Positions 29,410 to 37,246 of a DNA stretch of 64,000 nt are shown here, one piece after another; within the stretch, counting starts at the first letter, position 1, and each line of letters starts with the position of its first letter. The DNA comes from CAWCPR01 sp963797475 (lineage in GTDB: Bacteria > Chloroflexota > Anaerolineae > Anaerolineales > UBA4823), in the NCBI GenBank assembly GCA_963797475.1, contig CAWCPR010000001.1:2914001-2978000 (forward strand), read 5' to 3'. The notes under the pieces are model-generated. The model did not search any database and had not been told where the DNA came from. It saw only the letters and a program-made list of their open reading frames with translations. Position numbers and translations under genes: made by a program.

Positions 29410-30930
29410 ATGATCGATCTTCCTACGAAAGCTGAAGTGCATTGTTCGGATGGCCCTGCCGGGCACACCACCTACTTCATCGGCAATCCGGTTACTCACC
29501 AGATGACGCACCTGGTGGTAAAAAGCGAGTGGCCTCCATTTCGCGAAACTCTCGTGCCTGTTGACCAGGTGGAAGAGACCACTCCCGACCGGATCAGGTT
29601 GAAGTGCACCAGAAACGATCTTGAGAAGATGGAGCCTTTTGAATATGAGGACTATGTTGCCGCCAAAGCTCCTGACAATCTACACTGGCCGTCTATTCTT
29701 CCTGCCAGAGGATTTCATGACGAATTGGTGGTTAGCCATTTTCCAGTGAAAGTCCGGAATATCCCACCAGACGCATTGACCCTGCGTCGCGGCGCGCACG
29801 TGGAAGCGACGGATGGTACCGTGGGCCAGGTTGATGAGCTGCTGGTCAACTCGAACAATATGCAGGTCACGCACCTTGTACTGCTTGAGAGGCACATCTT
29901 GAAGCACAGGGAGATAACCATCCCCGTCTCACAGATTGACCACATCGATGAAGACACGATTTACCTGAAGCTCGACCGGCAGAGCGTCGAACAATTGCCA
30001 ACAACGCCCATACAACGTTGGCCGCAAGATGAACACGAAAGAGTGCGCTTAGAAATAGGCGCTTATTTTCCTTTGAGGATTTCCTCGGAGGGTTACATAT
30101 TAGATTTCAATTCAATAAGGAGAAAAATGATGGACAAAATGCTTGTAGTTGTATTCGATAGTGAGATCAAAGCCTATGAGGGCTCAAAGGCCCTTCAGGA
30201 GCTGCAGAATGAAGGCAGCATCAACCTGTACGCAAAGGCTGTGATCGCCAGAGACGCCAGCGGGAAGGCAGCGGTCAAGCAGCAGGGCGACATGGGCCCG
30301 GTCGGGACGGCCGTGGGCCTGCTCACCGGGAGCCTGATCGGCTTGATCGGCGGGCCGGTAGGTGTCGCCATCGGCGCTTACGCCGGGACGTTCGGGGGCA
30401 TGGTATACGACCTGGCGAACCTCGGGATCGGCGAAGATTTCCTCGCCGAAGTCGAACAATATCTGCAGCCAGGCAAGGCAGCCGTCGTTGCCGAAGCTTG
30501 GGAGGAGTGGACGCTGCCGGTTGATGATCGAATGGAGGCCCTTGGCGGGGTTGTCTTCCGCCGTTCACGCAGCGAATTCCTGGACGCCCAAATCGACCGG
30601 GATGTTGCGGCGCTCAACGCCGACCTTGAAGAGCTGGAGGCCGAATATAACCAGGCAACCGGTGAGGCCAAGGCGAAACTCCAGAAGCGGGTAGATGCGG
30701 CCAGAACCAGGTTGCAAACTGCACTGGACGCTTTCGAGGCGAAAATCGAGGCGAGCCAGCAAGAGATGGAAGCGAAGATCAAGTCCTTGCAGGAGCAGGC
30801 AGCCAAGGAAAGCGGCGAACGGAAAGCAAAGCGCGAGGCGCGCATCGCCGAGCTGCAGGCCGATCAGAAGCGGCGCAGCGAGCTGCTCAAGCAAGCACGG
30901 GAACTCACCAAAGAGGCGCTGTCAAAGTAG
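29410..30930 (+). CDS. PRC-barrel protein fused in frame to a DUF1269 coiled-coil protein
   Basis: The 506-codon frame starts at an ATG with GAGGTAAAG upstream. Residues 1-80 and 95-185 look like two PRC-barrel-type modules ('VGQVDELLVNSNNMQVTHLVL'). From about residue 240, 'MDKMLVVVFDSEIKAYEGSKAL' is the normal N-terminus of DUF1269 proteins. That part has a glycine-rich helix pair ('GTAVGLLTGSLIGLIGGPVG') and a long charged coiled coil (about 395-506). AAGGAG at 30117-30122 with ATG at 30130 is a complete internal start. The ~25 residues before it look like translated spacer, and other frames have stops just before it. So this may be two genes, 29410-about 30125 and 30130-30930, whose separating stop is missing. 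A strong terminator follows. Confidence 0.7.
   Translation: MIDLPTKAEVHCSDGPAGHTTYFIGNPVTHQMTHLVVKSEWPPFRETLVPVDQVEETTPDRIRLKCTRNDLEKMEPFEYEDYVAAKAPDNLHWPSILPARGFHDELVVSHFPVKVRNIPPDALTLRRGAHVEATDGTVGQVDELLVNSNNMQVTHLVLLERHILKHREITIPVSQIDHIDEDTIYLKLDRQSVEQLPTTPIQRWPQDEHERVRLEIGAYFPLRISSEGYILDFNSIRRKMMDKMLVVVFDSEIKAYEGSKALQELQNEGSINLYAKAVIARDASGKAAVKQQGDMGPVGTAVGLLTGSLIGLIGGPVGVAIGAYAGTFGGMVYDLANLGIGEDFLAEVEQYLQPGKAAVVAEAWEEWTLPVDDRMEALGGVVFRRSRSEFLDAQIDRDVAALNADLEELEAEYNQATGEAKAKLQKRVDAARTRLQTALDAFEAKIEASQQEMEAKIKSLQEQAAKESGERKAKREARIAELQADQKRRSELLKQARELTKEALSK
30117..30132 (+). promoter_or_regulatory. Internal ribosome site and start codon
   Basis: AAGGAG (30117-30122) stands seven bases before ATG 30130-30132, exactly where DUF1269 homology begins inside the longer frame. 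It probably allows separate translation of the C-terminal protein. Confidence 0.65.
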
Positions 30931-30948
30931 ACTTGACCTGACCCAGAT

Positions 30949-30991
30949 GTTGCAGCAAGCGGCGCAAATTGCCGTTTGCTGCAACTTTTTT
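30949..30991 (+). terminator. Rho-independent terminator
   Basis: Arms 30949-30963 and 30971-30985 form a 15-bp stem with one G-T pair and a 7-base loop, followed by six T residues. It separates the PRC/DUF1269 gene from the ftsH promoter. Confidence 0.9.
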
Positions 30992-31030
30992 AATTATTCA
31001 GTGAGATAAGGAGAAAAGTTGGGGCAAGAA

Positions 31031-31085
31031 TGACACTTTTATAGCACTTTGGATTCATGACAACTAATCTCCCCATTGGTATGCT
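31031..31085 (+). promoter_or_regulatory. Regulon promoter C (ftsH)
   Basis: CACTTT half-sites start at 31034 and 31045. The -35 ATGACA is 31057-31062, the spacer 17 bp and the -10 TATGCT 31080-31085. This promoter overlaps the upstream TTG of the longest ftsH frame, which rules that start out. Confidence 0.78.
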
Positions 31086-31189
31086 TGGATCATAGCCAAC
31101 GAGGTTTTTTGTGCATAGGTACCGGCTTGCCCGGAGCCAATGCTGGCGACAATCAATCGATTTATGTGAGTCATGAAGGAAGGTGCGAA

Positions 31190-33148
31190 ATGCGTAATCC
31201 GAAAATGCCACCTGGAGATGGCAAAGGTAACAAAGATGATAAACAATTCCAGAAATGGCTACAGAAACAGATCCCTTCTGCGATCAGCTTCCTGATCGTC
31301 AACTTAATCGGGATATGGCTGTTCCAGCAGTTCATCCTGACGCCCTTGTTGATCCACGAAACGCAAATCCCCTACAGCGAGTTCAAAGCCAAGATCGCCT
31401 CAGGGGAGATCGTCGAAGTGACCCTGGGGCAGGAGCGGATCGTGGGAACGATGAAGAATCCGGATGCAGCCGATACGAAAAATCCTACCGTCCCCTTTAC
31501 TACCAATGCAGTCCCGGATGGCGACGCGACGTTAATCCCGGCCCTGGATGAGGCCGGCGTCAAGTACAGCGTCAGCGAGCCCCCCAGCCCGTTGGGGAAC
31601 TTCCTGCTGGCGTATGGCCTCCCGCTGGCATTGATCGGCGGCGTCTATTACATGGGCTATCGCCAGATGGCCGGAGGCGGCATGGGCGCGGGCGGGATTT
31701 TTGGGGTGGGCAAGAGCAAAGCCACTGAAGTCAAGCCGGAAACGATCGGCATCACATTCAAGGATGTGGGCGGCGCCGATGAAGCCATTACTGAACTGCA
31801 GGAGATCATCCAGTTTCTGAAAACTCCCGAGAAGTTTTCCCGCCTGGGTGGGCGCATTCCCAAAGGTGTGCTGCTGGTCGGCCCTCCCGGCACCGGCAAA
31901 ACGCTCCTGGCGAAGGCGACCGCCGGCGAGGCAGGCGTACCTTTCTTTGAAACCAGCGGCTCGGAGTTTGTCGAGATGTTCGTGGGCGTCGGCGCGGCGC
32001 GGGTGCGCGACCTGTTCGAACAGGCCCGCAAGACAGCCCCGGCGATCATCTTCATCGACGAAATCGATGCGATCGGGCAATCTCGTGGTGGGAAAATCCA
32101 GATGGGAGGCAACGACGAGCGCGAGCAGACCCTCAACCAGCTCTTGAGCGAGATCGATGGGTTTAACGCCGAGAAGGATAAGCCGGTCATCATCATGGCC
32201 GCCACCAACCGGCCGGAAGTGCTCGACCCGGCCTTGCTGCGCGCCGGCCGCTTCGACCGCCAGATCACCGTATCGGCCCCCGACCTGACCGGCCGCCTGC
32301 AAATCTTGCGTATCCACAGCCGGAATATCCAGCTTGCGCCGGATTTCGATCTGGACCGTGCGGCCCGGATGACACCCGGCTTCAGCGGAGCGGACCTGGA
32401 GAACGTGATGAACGAGGCCGCCTTGCTGGCAGCCCGCCGCAGCGCAGTGGCGGTGACGATGCAGGATTACGAGGCCGCCATCGAGCGGGTGGTCGCCGGG
32501 CTGGAAAAGAAGTCTCGCATCATGAACGAGCAGGAGCGCACCACCGTGGCTTATCACGAGAGCGGCCATGCCCTGGTGGCCGAGCTGGTGCCCCACGCCG
32601 ACCCGGTCGCCAAGGTGAGCATTGTGCCGCACGGCCGCGGCGCCTTGGGCTACACCATGCAGATGCCCACCGAGGACCGCTACCTGCTGACGCGTGAAGA
32701 GCTGGAGGATCGCCTGGCAGTCATGCTCGGCGGGCGGGCAGCCGAACAGGTGGTGTTCGGAATGATCAGCACCGGCGCCAGCGATGATATCCAGAGAGCA
32801 AGCGAGCTGGCCCGCCGCATGGTGATGGAATTTGGCATGAGCGACAAGCTGGGAACGGTGCGTTATGCCACCCAGCAATACCAATTCCTGTCTGGCGAAA
32901 CAACCGCCTCTGCCAGCCCGGAGACGCTGAAGATTATCGACGAAGAAGTCCAGCGGATGATCGGTGAGCAGTACGAACGGGCCCAGCAGTTGTTGCAGGA
33001 CCACCGGACTGCCCTGGAAAGCCTGACCCGGCAACTGCTGGAAACCGAAACCGTGGATGGCGCGGCAGTCCAGCAAGCCCTGGCTGATACAGAATCCGTG
33101 GGTGACGCGGCAGTTGCGCAAGCCCTGGTAGAGCCTGAAACAGTCTAG
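31190..33148 (+). CDS. ftsH: ATP-dependent zinc metalloprotease FtsH
   Basis: This is a 652-residue membrane AAA+ protease that degrades misfolded and regulatory membrane proteins. Helices at about 33-52 and 138-156 flank an extracytoplasmic domain. Walker A is GPPGTGKT (231-238), Walker B IFIDE (287-291), and the second region of homology is 'ATNRPEVLDPALLRAGRFDR'. The zinc site is HESGH (456-460) with the distal Asp in 'TGASDDIQRA'. The C-terminus has degenerate tandem copies of 'VDGAAVQQAL' / 'VGDAAVAQAL'. The ATG at 31190 (AGGAAGG upstream) is used; longer starts lie inside promoter C. It is followed by a rhomboid protease, giving a membrane-proteolysis operon under the shared regulon promoter. 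Confidence 0.96.
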   Translation: MRNPKMPPGDGKGNKDDKQFQKWLQKQIPSAISFLIVNLIGIWLFQQFILTPLLIHETQIPYSEFKAKIASGEIVEVTLGQERIVGTMKNPDAADTKNPTVPFTTNAVPDGDATLIPALDEAGVKYSVSEPPSPLGNFLLAYGLPLALIGGVYYMGYRQMAGGGMGAGGIFGVGKSKATEVKPETIGITFKDVGGADEAITELQEIIQFLKTPEKFSRLGGRIPKGVLLVGPPGTGKTLLAKATAGEAGVPFFETSGSEFVEMFVGVGAARVRDLFEQARKTAPAIIFIDEIDAIGQSRGGKIQMGGNDEREQTLNQLLSEIDGFNAEKDKPVIIMAATNRPEVLDPALLRAGRFDRQITVSAPDLTGRLQILRIHSRNIQLAPDFDLDRAARMTPGFSGADLENVMNEAALLAARRSAVAVTMQDYEAAIERVVAGLEKKSRIMNEQERTTVAYHESGHALVAELVPHADPVAKVSIVPHGRGALGYTMQMPTEDRYLLTREELEDRLAVMLGGRAAEQVVFGMISTGASDDIQRASELARRMVMEFGMSDKLGTVRYATQQYQFLSGETTASASPETLKIIDEEVQRMIGEQYERAQQLLQDHRTALESLTRQLLETETVDGAAVQQALADTESVGDAAVAQALVEPETV

Positions 33149-33155
33149 AAATCTG

Positions 33156-33194
33156 AGCAGGGGCGACCCACCTCAAAGGTGCCTCGCCCCTGCT
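33156..33194 (+). other. Intercistronic stem-loop between ftsH and rhomboid gene
   Basis: Arms 33156-33166 and 33184-33194 form a perfect 11-bp GC-rich stem, extended by an inner CACCT/AGGTG pairing. No T-run follows. It may attenuate readthrough or stabilise the ftsH mRNA end. Confidence 0.6.
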
Positions 33195-33230
33195 ACGCAA
33201 AACGAATGTAGATCCAAAAGGAGTAAAACG

Positions 33231-33908
33231 ATGATCCCCATCCGAGACGAAATTCCTACCCGGGAAACCCCGGTAGTCAATTACCTGCTCATCGCTGCCA
33301 ATATCCTGGTCTTCGTGTGGATGTTGTTTTTGCCCGATTCAGCCCTGGAAGCGTTTGTAAACAAGTACGCTATGGTCCCGTCGCATTTCGCCGACGGGGT
33401 AACTCTGGCAGCTGTTATGACCATTTTCACCAGCATGTTCATGCACGCCGGGTGGGCGCATATCGGCGGAAACATGCTTTATCTGTGGATCTTCGGGGAC
33501 AATGTAGAAGACCGCCTGGGGCATGGTCGCTACCTGGTGTTTTACCTGGTAGGCGGCGTGGTCGCATCCCTGACCCACCTGGCCACTAACTGGGGTTCAG
33601 ACCTGCCAACAGTTGGGGCCAGCGGCGCGATAGCGGCTGTGCTTGGCGCTTATCTGGTGCTTTTCCCAGGAAGCCAGGTCGCGACGTTCATTCCATTGGG
33701 ACGTTTCTATCGACTGACATTAGTTCCGGCGGCGGTCGTCCTGGGCTTGTGGTTTGTCCTGCAGTTATTTGAAGGTGTGGCGGCCCTGGGTGGAGCAGAT
33801 GTTGGCGGGGTAGCCGTTTGGGCCCATGTTGGCGGTTTTGTTGCAGGTATGCTGATGGCCAAGCTGATGCCCACAGAAGATAGACGCGAAAGAGCGTTAA
33901 CCTGGTAG
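33231..33908 (+). CDS. Rhomboid-family intramembrane serine protease
   Basis: A 225-residue protein with six or seven helices. The catalytic dyad is Ser131 in 'GASGAI' and His199 in 'WAHVGGFVAG', with the oxyanion Asn81 in 'HIGGNMLYLWIFG'. All key residues are present, so the enzyme should cut transmembrane substrates. AGGAG precedes the ATG. It lies 82 bases after ftsH, with an intervening hairpin, and is followed by a remnant of a third type of membrane protease. Confidence 0.92.
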   Translation: MIPIRDEIPTRETPVVNYLLIAANILVFVWMLFLPDSALEAFVNKYAMVPSHFADGVTLAAVMTIFTSMFMHAGWAHIGGNMLYLWIFGDNVEDRLGHGRYLVFYLVGGVVASLTHLATNWGSDLPTVGASGAIAAVLGAYLVLFPGSQVATFIPLGRFYRLTLVPAAVVLGLWFVLQLFEGVAALGGADVGGVAVWAHVGGFVAGMLMAKLMPTEDRRERALTW

Positions 33909-33931
33909 GCGGGCATGAACAAACATACCAT

Positions 33932-34165
33932 ATCTTCCGGGCCATTGTATGGAAAATCACGCACAGCTTGCGGCGGGCTACCATCATAGCCGCCCAAGCG
34001 ATGCTTCCCATGAGCGAGGTGAAGCGCGTCCAGCCTGATTCAGGATTGTGGGATGTTCTGGAAGAGATGGACCGGGATGATGTCAACCAACTCCCGGTGA
34101 TCGCCGATGGCCGCTGTGTGGGAACGTTGAGCCGAGAGAACTTGATCGGTTATCTACGGAAGTGA
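33932..34165 (+). pseudogene. Remnant of site-2 protease (M50) with CBS domain
   Basis: From 33932 the frame reads 'IFRAIVWKITHSLRRATIIAAQ', as in the segment just after the LDGGR motif of M50 proteases, interrupted here for length. It passes directly into 'SEVKRVQPDSGLWDVLEEMDRDDVNQLPVIADG', the second half of a CBS domain typical of the C-terminus of the same proteins. The HExxH zinc site, the LDGGR aspartate and ~100 intervening residues are missing. It is therefore a deletion remnant, not a free CBS protein. A TTG at 33968 gives a 65-codon frame, but no ribosome site is seen. Confidence 0.65.
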
Positions 34166-34167
34166 AA

Positions 34168-36996
34168 TCAGGCGATCAAGCCCAGTTGTCGGGCTTTTGA
34201 AACGGCGTGGGTGCGTTTGTTGACTTCGAGTTTTGCATAGATGTTATAGGCGTGGCGCTTGACGGTGTTGAGCGCCAGGAAGAGATCAGACGAGATTTCT
34301 TGATTGGATTTCCCCTTGGCAATCAAGGCCAGCACCTCTATCTCGCGGGCCGAGAGGGCAAGGGGAAAACCATCTTCCAGATAGGCGATGGTTCGGCCAG
34401 TGGACTTCTCGACCTGCTGCTCATTGGCTGGCTTAGCGCCCTCACTCTGCTGGATGGCTTCCAACAAGCGATCAATAAAGGCCAGGGAGGGGAGATGGCT
34501 GCCCGATTCTTGCTGCACGGAGCGGCACTGGCGTAGGAGATCAGCCAACCGCCGACTTTCATCCAGGTAGATCCGCCGGTAGCCTTCCGGCTCGCCCAGC
34601 GCCAGGGCGCGCAGTAAGGTCTTTTTCGCCCCTTCATCTCCCAGAGCAAACTGCACCCTCGCCTGCAGAACCAAATTCTCAATTTGCGAGGTCAACCGTT
34701 GTAACCGCTCCGCTTCGAGCAGGAGCGTCTCCAAGAGCTCTGCCGCTTGCTTTAGATCGCCCGCATTGCCTGTTTCTTGACCCCTGACCAGCAGGAACCT
34801 GGCCTGGGTGAGCAGTAAGTATTCAAAGATGTGATACGAGTAATGCTCTAAAGAGATCGGGGTGTTAAGATCGGGGAACCCACCCTTATGCCACCACTGT
34901 TCAGCGGCCGCCAGGTCATTGCGCTGCAGGGCCAGCCGGATCGCGGTTGCAGCTACGAAGGCATCATCCCACTGGCTGGATTCGGTACTGAGCGCCATGC
35001 GCATAGCTTCCGCAAGGATGGACTGTGCCCCGGGAATATCCCCCATGGCCTGGCGAAGGCGGGCCAGCGAGACCATTCCATCCAGGCTGCCGAGATACCA
35101 CATCGACTGGATGACCTGGCAGCCTTGCTCCAGGTAAACCCCGGCTTCCGGCAGTAAGTCGTGTTCGAGCAAAATCTCTCCGAGCCCCATATCCACCAAT
35201 CCGGCCAAGGGATGTGGTTTCCCCTCCGGCCCCTGGGCCCAATACTGCGCTCGTTGGTAGGTTTCCCAGGCCTTGCTAAGCTGGCCTTGCAAGGCTTGCA
35301 TATCAGCCAGTGCGCAGGCGGCAATGATCATCGCGAGCAGATTGTTCGCCTGCCGGGCAATCCGCATTGTAGCGCGCAACGACTCGATTGCTTTCTGGGT
35401 GTCGCCAGATGAGATGAAATAAAGGCTGTCATCCAGTGCAAGCAAGCTGCGCAGATATACATTTTCTTCCGATATATAGCGGGTCGCCTGCCGGGAGAAC
35501 TCGGCAGCCTGTTCCATATCGCCGCTCAATATCGCCAGGATGGATCGACAGACCGCTAAACTACCCCGAAAATACTGCAAATCGTCTTTTCCAAAACCTT
35601 CCATGGTTTCCTGCTCATCGAGGATTGGCGCTGCATCCGTATGCTTTTCCAGCCGGTCGACAAACTGCAGGACATCATCCAGCCAGTATCGGGCGAGGTC
35701 CAGCTGGTGGGTTACGATCAGCGCCCAAGCATAAGCCAGAACGAGGCGCGGGCGCTGGCGGATGATCTCATCCGGCAGCCTGCCTATCCAGCGCGCGAGC
35801 GCAGAAACTTCGCCTATATTGAGCATCACTGGGGTGTTACGACGGATCATATCCGCCGCCCATTCCATATCCCGGGTGGCCAGCGCGTGCCGAAAAGCTT
35901 CGTCCAGGTTACCGTTCCCTTCGAGCCACAGCGCCGCCCGTTTGTGTAGCTCCCGGGTCTCGGCCGGGTTGACCTCCGCCTGGATCTGGCGCAGAAAATC
36001 GGCAAACAATGGATGGTAGCGGAACCACTCGTGCTTATCATCCAGAGCCGAGATGAACAGATGGGCATGCTCCAGGCGGTTCAACATGACCGCGCCATAT
36101 CCCGGCTGGGCGTCCGGGTTGACCACCGCCTCGCACAGCGGGCCGCTGAGGGTCTCCAGGATAGAGCTTCTTAGCAGGAACTGGCGCATCTCCTCCGGCT
36201 GGCGGTCCAGGACCTCTTCGGCCAGGAAACCCGCCAGGTGATGCGTCTTGCCTTGCAGGTGGGCCAGCAGGGTCGCTGGGTCCGCCTGGTTGTTGAGCGA
36301 GATCGCCGTCAATTGCAGTGAAGTGATCCAGCCATCCGTGCGTTCCTCCAGCGCCTGGACCGTCTCGGGCGAGAGCTGCAGCCTGATCCCCTTCTGAAAA
36401 TAACGCGCCACCTCATCGCCGGTGAAGCGCAGCTCCTCGGCGCCGACTTCGACCACCCGGCCCTTGGCGTGCAGGAAGGCCAGATCCAGCTCGGGCTCGC
36501 TGCGGCTGGCGATCACCAGGTGCAGGTTGGGGGGCTGGTATTTGAGCAGAAAGCCTACCCCCTGGAGAGCCAGTGGATTTTCCAGAACCTGGAAATCGTC
36601 GAGCACCAGGGCGATTTCTTTCGGCAGGGCGGATAGCTCGTTGATCAACAGGGTCAGCCCCACCTCTAATCCACCGCCCGTGGAAGCCTGGCTAAAATCC
36701 AACGCTTCTTCCCCCAACCTGGCCTCCAGGGTCTGTAAAGCGCCAATCAGATAGCGGAAAAAGCGGCTGAGATCGTTATCGTCGCTGTCCAGGGTCAGCC
36801 AGGCGACAGGGAGACGGGTTTCTTTTGTCCATTCAAGCAGAAGATGGGTCTTTCCAAAACCGGCCGGCGCGGCGAGCAGCGTCAATGGGCCTTCGACGCC
36901 GCGCTGGATTTGTTCAATCAGGCGCGGCCGGGAAATGGACCCAGACGGGATCTGGGGAGATGAGATTTTCGTACGAAGGAGAGGTTGATCGAACAT
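34168..36996 (-). CDS. MalT-type LuxR transcriptional regulator, intact
   Basis: A 942-residue STAND regulator: Walker A GFGKT (46-50), Walker B 'ALVLDDFQVL', arm and TPR-like helices, and a C-terminal LuxR HTH ('LSAREIEVLALIAKGKSNQEISSDL'). Proteins of this family bind DNA as ligand-induced, ATP-dependent oligomers. It is a close paralogue of the frameshifted gene at 23312 and lies in the opposite orientation, the two enclosing the stress block; 129 bp are identical without interruption (35986-36114 against 24215-24343). The inducer is unknown. The ATG is preceded by GGAGGG. Confidence 0.92.
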   Translation of the reverse strand: MFDQPLLRTKISSPQIPSGSISRPRLIEQIQRGVEGPLTLLAAPAGFGKTHLLLEWTKETRLPVAWLTLDSDDNDLSRFFRYLIGALQTLEARLGEEALDFSQASTGGGLEVGLTLLINELSALPKEIALVLDDFQVLENPLALQGVGFLLKYQPPNLHLVIASRSEPELDLAFLHAKGRVVEVGAEELRFTGDEVARYFQKGIRLQLSPETVQALEERTDGWITSLQLTAISLNNQADPATLLAHLQGKTHHLAGFLAEEVLDRQPEEMRQFLLRSSILETLSGPLCEAVVNPDAQPGYGAVMLNRLEHAHLFISALDDKHEWFRYHPLFADFLRQIQAEVNPAETRELHKRAALWLEGNGNLDEAFRHALATRDMEWAADMIRRNTPVMLNIGEVSALARWIGRLPDEIIRQRPRLVLAYAWALIVTHQLDLARYWLDDVLQFVDRLEKHTDAAPILDEQETMEGFGKDDLQYFRGSLAVCRSILAILSGDMEQAAEFSRQATRYISEENVYLRSLLALDDSLYFISSGDTQKAIESLRATMRIARQANNLLAMIIAACALADMQALQGQLSKAWETYQRAQYWAQGPEGKPHPLAGLVDMGLGEILLEHDLLPEAGVYLEQGCQVIQSMWYLGSLDGMVSLARLRQAMGDIPGAQSILAEAMRMALSTESSQWDDAFVAATAIRLALQRNDLAAAEQWWHKGGFPDLNTPISLEHYSYHIFEYLLLTQARFLLVRGQETGNAGDLKQAAELLETLLLEAERLQRLTSQIENLVLQARVQFALGDEGAKKTLLRALALGEPEGYRRIYLDESRRLADLLRQCRSVQQESGSHLPSLAFIDRLLEAIQQSEGAKPANEQQVEKSTGRTIAYLEDGFPLALSAREIEVLALIAKGKSNQEISSDLFLALNTVKRHAYNIYAKLEVNKRTHAVSKARQLGLIA

Positions 36997-37246
36997 AGCA
37001 CCCTCCTGTGTATCACAGACTGCCTCTTGTCCCGGTGTGTCATGTGTGCTATCATGAATCCAGGCAGCCCGGATTCTCCTATGCTTTCACCGGGCTACCT
37101 GAACCACGGTGGATCTGCTGCAGCGCATCCACTGATGACGAGTATAGCAAACGTACACACGAAAGTAACTCTACAGAACTTAGCAGTTGGCTTGTCATAA
37201 CTTGTCAGCTCGATGCGCTGAGAGGCCTGGAAGGAGGTCAACTGCC

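Noticed and set aside
31076..31189. Upstream TTG start giving a 690-residue FtsH
   Set aside because: It would place the -10 box of promoter C inside the coding region. The added residues are not FtsH-like, and ATG 31190 has a ribosome site.
31532..33121. 529-codon minus-strand frame opposite ftsH
   Set aside because: It lies entirely antisense to an intact FtsH gene. Its His/Gly/Ala/Arg-rich translation is what the complementary strand of a GC-rich gene gives. No domain or ribosome site was seen.
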